A stretch of DNA of 13,841 nt from Spirochaetota bacterium. Lineage in GTDB: Bacteria; Spirochaetota; Spirochaetia; DTKZ01. Numbering within the stretch: the stretch's first letter is position 1; each line of letters starts with the position of its first letter. Positions 6,292-12,925 of this stretch are shown here, one piece after another. The translations under genes and the position numbers were made by a program. Location of the stretch: contig JAKQWJ010000273.1 in NCBI GenBank assembly GCA_029562045.1, forward strand, positions 1 through 13,841, written 5' to 3'. Under the pieces are notes generated by a model. The model did not search any database and was not told where the DNA came from. It saw only the letters and a list, made by a program, of their open reading frames with translations.

Positions 6292-6316
6292 GCCGCCGGC
6301 AACGGCGGCTTTTTTT
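6292..6316 (+). terminator. Intrinsic terminator of the peroxiredoxin gene
   Basis: GCCGCCG (6292-6298) pairs with CGGCGGC (6303-6309) across a GCAA tetraloop, followed at once by seven T (6310-6316). It lies 24 nt after the stop codon. Confidence 0.9.
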
Positions 6317-6343
6317 ATCGTCCGCCGATCGGGCCGGGCTCCC

Positions 6344-6415
6344 CCTCCAGGACCGGCGCCTTTTTGCCTCCAGGACCGGTGTCTTTTCCCTCCAGGACCG
6401 GCACCCGGCCTCCAG
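6344..6415. repeat. Short tandem repeats of CCTCCAGGACCGG
   Basis: CCTCCAGGACCGG occurs at 6344-6356, 6367-6379 and 6389-6401, with a truncated CCTCCAG at 6409-6415. The period is 20-23 bp and the units are joined by T-rich spacers. It fills the gap between the convergent peroxiredoxin and galM genes. No coding sequence is evident. Confidence 0.7.
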
Positions 6416-6466
6416 AAAAACCATGTCCTCCGCGCCGGCGATCTCCGACGGTCCGGTGTCTCCGCC

Positions 6467-7507
6467 TCAGGAAACGCGGAAGCGGTAGACCGTCATGGAT
6501 CTGCTGGTTTCCCCCGGCGCGATCACCGGGGATGGAAAGTGGGGCCGGTTCACCGCATCGGGGAAATACCCGGTTTCCAGGCTCAGGGCCCCCAGGGGCG
6601 CGATGGACCGGCCCCCCGCGATGGGGCCCTCCGGGAGCCCGTGTCCGGAGTTGAATCGCAGCCCCGGAAGGGTGGTCAGCACCTCCATGGTCCTGCCGCT
6701 TTCATGGTCCCGGAGCAGGGCCGCCGGAGCCGGGTCCAGGGCCGCCGGGCCGACGGCGAACACCTGGTCGAAACCCTCCGGCCCGACCCTGCGGACGGCC
6801 TCGCCTATCCTCCCGGGGCGGGTAAAATCCAGGGCCGTCCCCCGGACCGACAGCACCTCCCCGGTGGGTATCCCCTCCCGGTCCGCCGGAAGATAAAAGG
6901 GGCAAAACAGCCGCAGTTCCTGGTTTTCCACGCTTCCCGACCCCATGCCCCCCAGGTTCCAGAAACTGTGGCCGGCGGGGTTGACGGGGGTGGACTCGTC
7001 CGCCTCCGCCTCGAAGACCAGCGAAAAATCCCCGTCCTCGCTGAGGGTGCAGGCCAGGCTTATCCGCAGCTCGCCGGGGTATCCCTCCTCCCCCTCGGGG
7101 CTGATGCGGTGGAACAGGACCGTGGCCAGATCGGGCCGGAGAAAGGACTCGGCCTTCCAGACATGGCGCTGGAAGCCTTTCACGCCGCCGTTCAGATGAT
7201 GTCTTCCGGCGTTGACGGACACCTGGTGGGCTATTCCGTCCAGGGTGAAGGAGCCGCCGGCTATCCCGCCCGCGCAGCGTCCCAGGGTGGCGCCGAAACA
7301 GTTGCCGTCCTCCTCGTACTCCGCCAGGGTATCGAAACCCAGGGTGAGTTCCTCCGGAGGGCCCGATCTGCCGGGGGCGCGGAAGGAGCGGAGAGTCGCC
7401 CCGTAGGTGATGAGTTCGGCGCGGAAACCCGCCTCCGACTCCAGGGTGAAGATCTCCACCTCCCGCCCCTCGGAGGTCCGACCGAAAATGCCGCGATGAA
7501 GTTTCAT
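6467..7507 (-). CDS. galM: Aldose 1-epimerase (mutarotase)
   Basis: 346 aa cytosolic enzyme interconverting alpha and beta anomers of sugars such as galactose and glucose, of normal family length. Active-site residues line up with the well-studied Lactococcus enzyme: Arg77 (LGRCAGGIA), His104 (GRHHLNGG), His180 (VNPAGHSFWNLGG), Asp247 (GFDQVF) and the catalytic base Glu311 (LETGYFPDAVN). The frame is open upstream to 7576, but that part reads unlike the family. The ATG at 7507 begins the typical MKLHRGIFG start. No Shine-Dalgarno is present, and a TATAGT box ends 6 nt before this ATG, so translation is probably leaderless. No other galactose genes are nearby. Confidence 0.9.
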   Translation of the reverse strand: MKLHRGIFGRTSEGREVEIFTLESEAGFRAELITYGATLRSFRAPGRSGPPEELTLGFDTLAEYEEDGNCFGATLGRCAGGIAGGSFTLDGIAHQVSVNAGRHHLNGGVKGFQRHVWKAESFLRPDLATVLFHRISPEGEEGYPGELRISLACTLSEDGDFSLVFEAEADESTPVNPAGHSFWNLGGMGSGSVENQELRLFCPFYLPADREGIPTGEVLSVRGTALDFTRPGRIGEAVRRVGPEGFDQVFAVGPAALDPAPAALLRDHESGRTMEVLTTLPGLRFNSGHGLPEGPIAGGRSIAPLGALSLETGYFPDAVNRPHFPSPVIAPGETSRSMTVYRFRVS

Positions 7508-7513
7508 GACCCG

Positions 7514-7542
7514 ACTATAGCATGGGAGAGGAATCGCATCAG
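7514..7542 (-). promoter_or_regulatory. Promoter of galM, leaderless type
   Basis: Minus-strand TATAGT (7519-7514) is a 5 of 6 match to the -10 box. A weak CTGATG (7542-7537) sits 17 bp upstream. The start point would fall on or next to the A of the galM ATG at 7507. Confidence 0.5.
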
Positions 7543-7562
7543 CATCCCCGCGGCGGGGATGC
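7542..7562. terminator. Perfect hairpin between sigma factor gene and galM
   Basis: GCATCCCCG (7542-7550) and CGGGGATGC (7554-7562) form a perfect 9-bp stem with a CGG loop. It abuts the galM -35 region. It may end the sigma-factor transcript, although no T-tract follows, or be an operator for galM. Confidence 0.35.
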
Positions 7563-7646
7563 CGGTCCGCATCCATGGGGCGCGGAAACCCCCCGCCGCG
7601 GCGCCGGGGACGCCCACCGGACCGGCCCCCCGGGATCGGCGGGGAA

Positions 7647-8534
7647 TCAGTTCATGTAGGGTTCCAGAAGCCGGCTTCTGTTGGGGTGCTGGAGCCGCTT
7701 CAGCGCCTTCTTCTCGATCTGCCGGATCCTCTCCTTGGTGAGGTTGTACCTGTCCCCGATCTCCTTCAGGGACAGGGGGCTTTTCCCGTTCAGACCGAAA
7801 CGGAACTGGAGGATATCCGCCTCCTTCCGGGACAGGGTGGCCAGGAGACTGTTCACATCGTCCTTCAGCGACCGGGCCACCACCGCATCCTCCGGAAGCT
7901 GGTACCCCTGGTCTTCCACGAAATCCCCCAGCAGGGAGGAATCCTTTTCCGCGTAAACCGGGGTTTCCAGCGACACCAGATCCCGGGAAATGTTGATGAG
8001 ATCAGCCACATGCTCGGGCTTCATGTTCAGGGTTCTGGCTATCTCCCGGACCTCCGTGTCCAGTCCTGTATCGCCCTGGAGCTGTTTCCGGACCTTTTCG
8101 ATCTGCACCAGTTCGTTGGCCCGGTTCAGCGGGAGACGGATCATCCGGGACTTTTCACAGATGGCCTTCAGGATGGCCTGCCGGATCCACCAGACCGCGT
8201 AGGAGATGAAGTGGTAACCCTTCTCCACGTCGAAGCGCTCGATGGCGTTGATGAGCCCGATATTGCCTTCGCTGATCAGGTCCGACAGGGGAAGACCCTG
8301 ATTCTGATATTTTTTGGCCACGTTGACGACGAACCGCAGGTTGGCCTGCAGGAGCTTCTCCCGGGCTTCGGGGTCTCCCTTGGCGGCCAGACGCGCGTAG
8401 GAGACCTCCTCGTCCCGGGTCAGGAGAGGTATCTTGTTGATCTCCTTCAGATATATGGAAAGGACGTTTTCGTCATCGGACGATATCTTCACCGGGGCCG
8501 CTTTTTTCGCTTTTTTCTTCGCTGTTGCCGTCAT
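7647..8534 (-). CDS. Alternative sigma-70-family RNA polymerase sigma factor (RpoD/RpoS-like, no region 1.1)
   Basis: 295 aa. Directs RNA polymerase to a promoter class. Regions run in order: a Lys-rich N-terminus (5-16), region 1.2 (about 22-50, VLSIYLKEINKIPLLTRDEE), region 2 (57-128, with NLRFVVNVAKKYQNQG and the 2.4 helix FISYAVWWIRQAI), region 3 (about 137-215) and region 4 (222-291) with the helix-turn-helix SLKEIGDRYNLTKERIRQIE. The primary sigma factor of most bacteria is longer and has region 1.1, so this is best viewed as a group 2 alternative factor, comparable to RpoS. The ATG at 8534 has a perfect AGGAGG 5 nt upstream; an in-frame ATG at 8561 lies inside the promoter and is rejected. 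A sigma-54 promoter directly precedes the gene. Confidence 0.88.
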   Translation of the reverse strand: MTATAKKKAKKAAPVKISSDDENVLSIYLKEINKIPLLTRDEEVSYARLAAKGDPEAREKLLQANLRFVVNVAKKYQNQGLPLSDLISEGNIGLINAIERFDVEKGYHFISYAVWWIRQAILKAICEKSRMIRLPLNRANELVQIEKVRKQLQGDTGLDTEVREIARTLNMKPEHVADLINISRDLVSLETPVYAEKDSSLLGDFVEDQGYQLPEDAVVARSLKDDVNSLLATLSRKEADILQFRFGLNGKSPLSLKEIGDRYNLTKERIRQIEKKALKRLQHPNRSRLLEPYMN

Positions 8535-8556
8535 GACTGCCTCCTGACAATAATAG

Positions 8557-8572
8557 AGCAATAATCATGCCA
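8557..8572 (-). promoter_or_regulatory. Sigma-54 (RpoN) promoter of the alternative sigma factor gene
   Basis: Minus strand reads TGGCATGATTATTGCT (8572-8557), matching the -24/-12 consensus TGGCAC-N5-TTGC with the required GG-N10-GC spacing. The start would be near 8546, giving a leader of about 12 nt that is just the Shine-Dalgarno and its spacer. The rest of the 171-bp gap up to 8705 has room for an enhancer-binding protein; an imperfect CTTG/CAAG inverted repeat lies at 8602-8625. Confidence 0.75.
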
Positions 8573-8705
8573 GGAACACCGAAAGACGAGGCGCGCAAAC
8601 TCTTGTATATGAAAGATTTACCAAGCAGGCCCTGCCGATGGAAAACAGCCCCGGCCCATCGTGAGTCAGAAACACCCACTTTTGAAAAAACCTTCCGGAA
8701 CTGGG

Positions 8706-9368
8706 TCAAAATCCCTCATTCCCCGCCCCGTAAGGTCTTTCCGAGCGTCCGCAGCAGCGGTGATAGGGCAACCCCGATCCGCAGGGGCAGCTCCCGCCTC
8801 CGAAGCCCCGGGAAAGACCACCGGTTCCGCCGGTTTCCGCTGTCCCGCCGGGGAGGTAAAAAAAGGGGAAAACGATGGACACCCCGCGAAAAAGGGCCAG
8901 CTTCTGCTCCGGGGTCTTGTCGTCCAGGCTCGTGGCGCTTTTCAATTCCCGCCAGGCGTCGAAAATCAGGTCCCGGATCATGTCCCGTTCCGCCAGAGTG
9001 CCGATGCTGCGGGACCTCTTGGACTTCAGATAGCGGCCGACCTGCAGGGAGTAGAAGGCCCTCCAGTCGTCCAGTTCCGCCAGCCCCTGTTTGGCCATTC
9101 CGTACTCGTTGGAAAAACGCCGCAGGTGCCGCCGGGCGGGGCCGCCCCGCCGAAGCTTACGGGAAGCGTTCCAGCTCTGGACCGCCGCGTCGTGGAGACC
9201 GATCTTCTTCATGGCGATCCCCGTGTGGAAGAGGACATCCGCCAGATCCGCAGCCCTCTCCACCGGACATTCCGCGATGGCGTCCCGCAGAAACCGCAGA
9301 GCCGCTCCGGGCTCGTGCTGCCGCAGCTTTCTCAGACCCCGCCTGTAATTCAGACGCCAGCTCTCCAT
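8706..9368 (-). CDS. SEC-C motif protein with helical, TPR-like N-terminus
   Basis: 220 aa, function unknown. Residues 1-75 are helical with a TPR-like pattern (alternating Ala/Leu, LFHTGIAMKKIGLHDAAVQSW). Residues 80-140 are basic. The C-terminus carries a zinc-binding SEC-C motif, CPCGSGLPYHRCC (C194, C196, C205, C206), the same CxCx8CC pattern found at the SecA tail. Such motifs often mediate protein or ribosome contacts. A Gly-rich linker (174-192) joins the two parts. The start at 9368 is chosen because TACATT ends 6 nt upstream and no Shine-Dalgarno exists; the frame continues far upstream but there lies antisense to groES. It shares a divergent intergenic region with groES. Confidence 0.75.
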   Translation of the reverse strand: MESWRLNYRRGLRKLRQHEPGAALRFLRDAIAECPVERAADLADVLFHTGIAMKKIGLHDAAVQSWNASRKLRRGGPARRHLRRFSNEYGMAKQGLAELDDWRAFYSLQVGRYLKSKRSRSIGTLAERDMIRDLIFDAWRELKSATSLDDKTPEQKLALFRGVSIVFPFFYLPGGTAETGGTGGLSRGFGGGSCPCGSGLPYHRCCGRSERPYGAGNEGF

Positions 9369-9374
9369 GACATC

Positions 9375-9403
9375 AATGTAATAAAGGAAACCGGCAACGG
9401 CAA
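9375..9403 (-). promoter_or_regulatory. Promoter of the SEC-C gene, leaderless type
   Basis: Minus-strand TTGCCG (9403-9398), 17-bp spacer, TACATT (9380-9375), then 6 nt to the ATG at 9368. Each hexamer matches 4 of 6. Geometry is the same as at galM. Confidence 0.45.
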
Positions 9404-9429
9404 GTCGGACAATCCGGAGAGAATTCTTC

Positions 9430-9458
9430 TTGACCCTCCGCTTTTTCCTCTTTATATT
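9430..9458 (+). promoter_or_regulatory. Promoter of groES
   Basis: TTGACC (9430-9435), 17-bp spacer, TATATT (9453-9458); each hexamer matches 5 of 6. The start near 9465 gives a 45-nt leader. No CIRCE inverted repeat (TTAGCACTC/GAGTGCTAA) is visible. Confidence 0.75.
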
Positions 9459-9509
9459 CTGACCAAACACAAAAACACAAGAGTTTTTCATATTGCACAG
9501 GAGGAAATC

Positions 9510-9779
9510 ATGAAATTGAAGCCCATCGGAGACCGTGTCCTGCTGAAGGTGGAGGAAGGAGAAACCAAGACCGCCGGAGGTCTTTTCATCCCCCAGACCG
9601 CCCAGGAAAAAACCCAGATCGGAAAGGTCATCGAAATAGGGGACGACAAGGACGCCATTAAGGTGAAGAACGGGGACCGGGTCATGTTCGACAAGTACGC
9701 CGGAACCAGCGTCAAGATCGACGGGGACGACCACCTCATCGTCAAAATGTCCGATATCCTGGCGATCATCCCGAAATAA
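9510..9779 (+). CDS. groES: Co-chaperonin GroES (Hsp10)
   Basis: 89 aa, slightly shorter than the usual 95-97. It forms the heptameric lid of the GroEL folding chamber in the cytoplasm. Recognisable segments are LKPIGDRVLLKVEE, the mobile loop with GGLFIPQTAQEK (23-34), GDRVMFDKYAGT and the C-terminal DDHLIVKMSDILAII. AGGAGG at 9499-9504 sits 5 nt before the ATG. It stands alone: a strong terminator follows and the next gene is on the opposite strand, so groEL must be elsewhere, as in several spirochaetes. Confidence 0.96.
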   Translation: MKLKPIGDRVLLKVEEGETKTAGGLFIPQTAQEKTQIGKVIEIGDDKDAIKVKNGDRVMFDKYAGTSVKIDGDDHLIVKMSDILAIIPK

Positions 9780-9804
9780 GCCGGGACCGCAGGCGGACGA
9801 TACG

Positions 9805-9844
9805 GCCTCCCGGGGGGTGATGCCCTCCGGGAGGCTTTTTTTTT
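9805..9844 (+). terminator. Strong intrinsic terminator of groES
   Basis: GCCTCCCGG (9805-9813) pairs with CCGGGAGGC (9827-9835); the stem extends inward with GGGG/CCCT to a TGATG loop. Nine T follow (9836-9844). Confidence 0.95.
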
Positions 9845-9847
9845 ATG

Positions 9848-9864
9848 GGCGAATCCCATTCGCC
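9848..9864. repeat. Small hairpin beside the large palindrome
   Basis: GGCGAAT and ATTCGCC form a perfect 7-bp stem around CCC. It overlaps the first two bases of the larger palindrome and shares its CGAAT/ATTCG word. It may contribute to ending the helicase transcript. Confidence 0.4.
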
Positions 9865-9904
9865 GGGACTAATTTATTCGTTCGGACGAATAAATTAGTC
9901 CCGG
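9863..9904. repeat. 42-bp perfect palindrome with AT-rich arms, over the helicase stop codon
   Basis: Arms of 19 bp (9863-9881 and 9886-9904) are perfectly complementary around a TCGG loop. The arm core ACTAATTTATTCGT is AT-rich in otherwise GC-rich DNA. The helicase TAA (9897-9895) lies in one arm. It could be a terminator hairpin without a T-tract, an mRNA-stabilising structure, or a binding or recombination site. Confidence 0.85.
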
Positions 9905-12618
9905 GACCGTTTCTTTCTCCCGGAACCTGTTCCCCCCGGAGGCTCGTTTTTCCCCGGGGATTTTTTCGCCGCCGCCTTTTCCCCCTGGAGGCGCTTTTTC
10001 CCCCGGGATTTTTTCCCTCCCGGAGGGCTGCCGCCCCCGGGGGCTCCGCCCCGCCGGACGGGCGGACCGTCCGGGGAGGGAAACTCGTCCCTCATCTCCG
10101 GGGCTCTCCCCGGCGACAGCGTCCCGGCCTTCATCCGGCCGCCGTCCCCTCCAGGGAGGGGACGGCGGGTCGTCCGGGGCGGGGGACCCGCCGAGGCGAG
10201 AAAGTTTTCCAGATCCACCAGCAGGGAGGCGGAGGACTTGATGGACCTCCGGGTTTCGGGCAGCGAGGCCAGAAAGATCCCGCCGTAGTTCTTCGTCAGA
10301 AGCCGCCCGTCCGCCACCAGCACCGCGCCCCTGTCGGAGGACCGGCGCATCAGCCGCCCGAAGCCCTGCTTGAACTTCATCACCGCTTCGGGGAGGGAGA
10401 GGTCCATGAAGGGGTTTCCGCCCCTGAGGCGCACCAGCTCCATCCGGGCGGTCAGGACCGGGTCGGTGGGCACCCGGAAGGGCAGGCGGCACAGAATCAC
10501 CAGCTTCAGGGCGCTCCCCGGGGAGTCCACCCCCTCCCAGAAACTGTCGGTGGCGAACAGGACGCTGGAAATCTCGTCGTTGAAACGCCGGAGGAGCCGG
10601 GAGCGCTCGTCGTCCCCCTGCCGGAGCAGGGAGATCCCCGCCCCGTCCATGGCGGGCCGCACCGCCTCGCAGGTCCTCCTCAGCATCTCGTAGGAGGTGA
10701 AGAGCACCAGGGCCCCCCCCTCGGCGAGGAGAAGGGCGTCGGTGATGAAGCGGGACAGAAAACCGCCGTAGCCCGGGTCCTCCGGCGGCGGCGCGTCGTC
10801 GGGCACCCCGATCAGGACATTCTCCCGATAGTTGAAGGGGGAATCGAAGATCTCCTCCCGGACCTCGTCCAGCCCCTCCAGACCGACCCGGGTCTTCCAG
10901 AACCGGAAGGATCGGCCCACCGTAAGGGTGGCGCTGGTCAGGACGACGCTGTCCAGGGGCTCGAAGACCGCCTCCCGCATGACCCCGGCGATTTCCAGGG
11001 GGGTGGAGACGAAGTTCAGAAAAACGTCCCCGGAGCCGGACCTCGCTTTTTCGATCCAGAAAACCCGGTCCGGCCGGTCCCCGGCGTTCCGGAACTGCTC
11101 GCAGACCCCGGCCAGGCCCTCCAGCCGCCGGATCAGCATCCGGGTCTCGTAGACTTCCGGCAGTTCCCGGTCCTCCTCCGCCAGAGACCCTATGATGTCT
11201 CCCAGTCTCTGGATCAGGTCGAAGAGCCCCCTTTGGAGGTCCCAGAGCCGGGGAAGGAAGGTCTCTTCGCCCCGGGGCAGGGTCTCCCCGGTGAGACGGA
11301 AGTGCCCGTCCCCCTGCAGGAGACCCAGGGCGGAGGACTCCAGGGCGTCCGCGGCTTCCCGGATCCCCGTGGTGAGGAGGAGGACCCCGTTCAGGTCCGC
11401 CTGCCCCGCCGCGACGGCGGCGATTTTCGGAAAGAGCCCCGCGCTTTTCCTCCCCCGGGTCCTGACCAGCCTCCCCATGTAGCGGTGTACCGCCGGGCGG
11501 CTCAGAGTTTCGGAGAAGAAGCTGGTGGCGCTGTTTTCGATGTTGTGGGCCTCGTCGAAAACCACCCGCCGAAAGGGGGGGAGGACGGCGGTGGTCTCGA
11601 ACCCCATCCCCTTCACCCGAAGGGCCAGGTCGGAAAACAGAAGGTGGTGGTTCACCACCAGGACCCGGGCCGCGGCGGCCTCCCGGCGGGCCTTCAGGAA
11701 AAAACACTTCTCCCGGTGGGGGCAGCGAAGACCGGTGCAGGAGTCCGCCTCGGAGCAGACCCGGGACCAGAGTCCCGCCGGGGGCTGGAAGGGCAGGTCC
11801 GACCGGGAGCCGGTGGCGGTTTCCCCGGCCCACCGGGCGACGGCGTCCAGGGCTTCGTCGTCCTCCTGGAAGAGGCTTTTTTCGTCCAGGGCCTCCCGGA
11901 GCCGGGAGAGGCAGATATAGTTTCCCCGCCCCTTCACCAGCACCGCCGGCACATCCCGGCCCAGAAGTCCGCGGACCAGCGGGATGTCCTTGTCCATCAG
12001 CTGTTCCTGGAGATTTATAGTGGCGGTGGACACCACCACCCGACCCTCGTTGTCCCCCGCCCAGCCCAGGGCGGGGATCAGGTAGGCCAGGGACTTGCCC
12101 ACCCCGGTTCCCGCCTCGGCGGCGCAGATCCCGCCCTGGTTGAAGGTTCCCGCCACCAGCCGCAGCATCCCGATCTGGGAGTCCCGGGCTTCGTAGGTGT
12201 CCATGCGGCCTTCCAGGGCCCCGCCGGGCTCCAGAAGGGCCGCCAGAGCGTCCAGGTCCAAGGGCCGGTCTTTCCGGAGCAGGACCGGCTCCGCCACCAC
12301 GTAGAGTTCCTCCACCTCGTTGTCCACGATGAAAAACCCGATTCCCCGGGCCCCCAGCTCCGAGGCGACCCGGATATCCGCCCTGCTGGGCCTCATGGAC
12401 CCCCCGGGGTGGTTGTGCAGAATCACATCCCCTTTTTCCATGTGGGGCATCAGGGCGGGGACGGAGGACTCGTCCCCCCGGGCGGCGGCCGTCACCGCCT
12501 TGACCCCTCCGTCGGGGTCGACCCGGCCGACGAAGAGGACCTCCGCCCCTCCGGCGGCCCCGATCTCCTGCCGCATCCTCTCCCGGACGGAGGGGAGGAT
12601 CCGTTCCGCCGCCCTCAT
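9895..12618 (-). CDS. JAB/RadC-like domain fused to DinG-family DNA helicase
   Basis: 907 aa. Residues 1-125 form a JAB/MPN-like domain: Glu26, then HNHPGGSMRPSRAD with H68, H70, S78 and D81, matching the zinc-binding JAMM motif of RadC. Residues about 138-810 form an XPD/DinG superfamily 2 helicase: Walker A GTGVGKS (170-176), iron-sulphur cysteines C236, C294, C299 and C305 (the 5- and 6-residue spacing of the last three matches DinG), DEAH box 355-358, motif III TSATL (561-565), FATDSFWEGVD (688-698) and motif VI QGFGRLMR (751-758). A disordered Pro/Gly/Lys-rich tail covers 811-907. It is expected to unwind DNA during repair or at R-loops. The ATG at 12618 is one base after the azlD stop, so translation is likely coupled. 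The JAB domain's role is unknown. Confidence 0.88.
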   Translation of the reverse strand: MRAAERILPSVRERMRQEIGAAGGAEVLFVGRVDPDGGVKAVTAAARGDESSVPALMPHMEKGDVILHNHPGGSMRPSRADIRVASELGARGIGFFIVDNEVEELYVVAEPVLLRKDRPLDLDALAALLEPGGALEGRMDTYEARDSQIGMLRLVAGTFNQGGICAAEAGTGVGKSLAYLIPALGWAGDNEGRVVVSTATINLQEQLMDKDIPLVRGLLGRDVPAVLVKGRGNYICLSRLREALDEKSLFQEDDEALDAVARWAGETATGSRSDLPFQPPAGLWSRVCSEADSCTGLRCPHREKCFFLKARREAAAARVLVVNHHLLFSDLALRVKGMGFETTAVLPPFRRVVFDEAHNIENSATSFFSETLSRPAVHRYMGRLVRTRGRKSAGLFPKIAAVAAGQADLNGVLLLTTGIREAADALESSALGLLQGDGHFRLTGETLPRGEETFLPRLWDLQRGLFDLIQRLGDIIGSLAEEDRELPEVYETRMLIRRLEGLAGVCEQFRNAGDRPDRVFWIEKARSGSGDVFLNFVSTPLEIAGVMREAVFEPLDSVVLTSATLTVGRSFRFWKTRVGLEGLDEVREEIFDSPFNYRENVLIGVPDDAPPPEDPGYGGFLSRFITDALLLAEGGALVLFTSYEMLRRTCEAVRPAMDGAGISLLRQGDDERSRLLRRFNDEISSVLFATDSFWEGVDSPGSALKLVILCRLPFRVPTDPVLTARMELVRLRGGNPFMDLSLPEAVMKFKQGFGRLMRRSSDRGAVLVADGRLLTKNYGGIFLASLPETRRSIKSSASLLVDLENFLASAGPPPRTTRRPLPGGDGGRMKAGTLSPGRAPEMRDEFPSPDGPPVRRGGAPGGGSPPGGKKSRGKKRLQGEKAAAKKSPGKNEPPGGTGSGRKKRSRD

Positions 12619-12619
12619 C

Positions 12620-12925
12620 TCACCAGAACCACCGGACCAGCCAGAACACCGTCATGCCGGTCAGAATCACCGGAAGGAGGCTGCGGGTGCGGATCCCCAC
12701 CAGCAGGGCCGCCAGGGCCCCCGCCAGCTGCGGCACAGGCAGAGTCTCCCCCCCGGCGGGAAGGACCGAGGGGACGATGATGGCGGTGAGGACCGCAGGG
12801 GGAACGAAGCGCAGGGCCTCCTCGAACCACCGGGGAAAGGAGAACCTGTCCGCCACGGCGAACATGGTGTAGCGGATCAGAAAGGTTATCAGGGCCATCC
12901 CGCCGATGACCAGGTAGGTCTTCAT
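12620..12925 (-). CDS. azlD: AzlD-type branched-chain amino acid export subunit
   Basis: 101 aa, strongly hydrophobic with about four membrane helices (LVIGGMALITFLIRY, VLTAIIVPSVL, LAGALAALLVGI, LLPVILTGMTVFWLV). Small size and position right after azlC identify it as the partner in the two-subunit exporter family (LIV-E) that moves branched-chain amino acids out of the cell. GGAGGGG lies 5 nt before the ATG at 12925, and the ATG overlaps the azlC stop in an ATGA. The helicase gene follows after one base. Confidence 0.85.
   Translation of the reverse strand: MKTYLVIGGMALITFLIRYTMFAVADRFSFPRWFEEALRFVPPAVLTAIIVPSVLPAGGETLPVPQLAGALAALLVGIRTRSLLPVILTGMTVFWLVRWFW

Noticed and set aside
6344..6415. 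CRISPR array
   Set aside because: Repeats are 13 bp with spacers of only about 10 bp, and there are no cas genes.
8473..8709. 78-aa minus-strand frame upstream of the sigma factor
   Set aside because: It overlaps the sigma gene start in another frame and contains the sigma-54 promoter; no Shine-Dalgarno or recognisable domain.
9459..9509. CIRCE element upstream of groES
   Set aside because: No TTAGCACTC/GAGTGCTAA pair or clear variant is present.
9817..12780. 987-aa open frame on the plus strand
   Set aside because: It is antisense to the complete DinG-type helicase and starts in the groES terminator; Pro/Gly/Arg-rich shadow.
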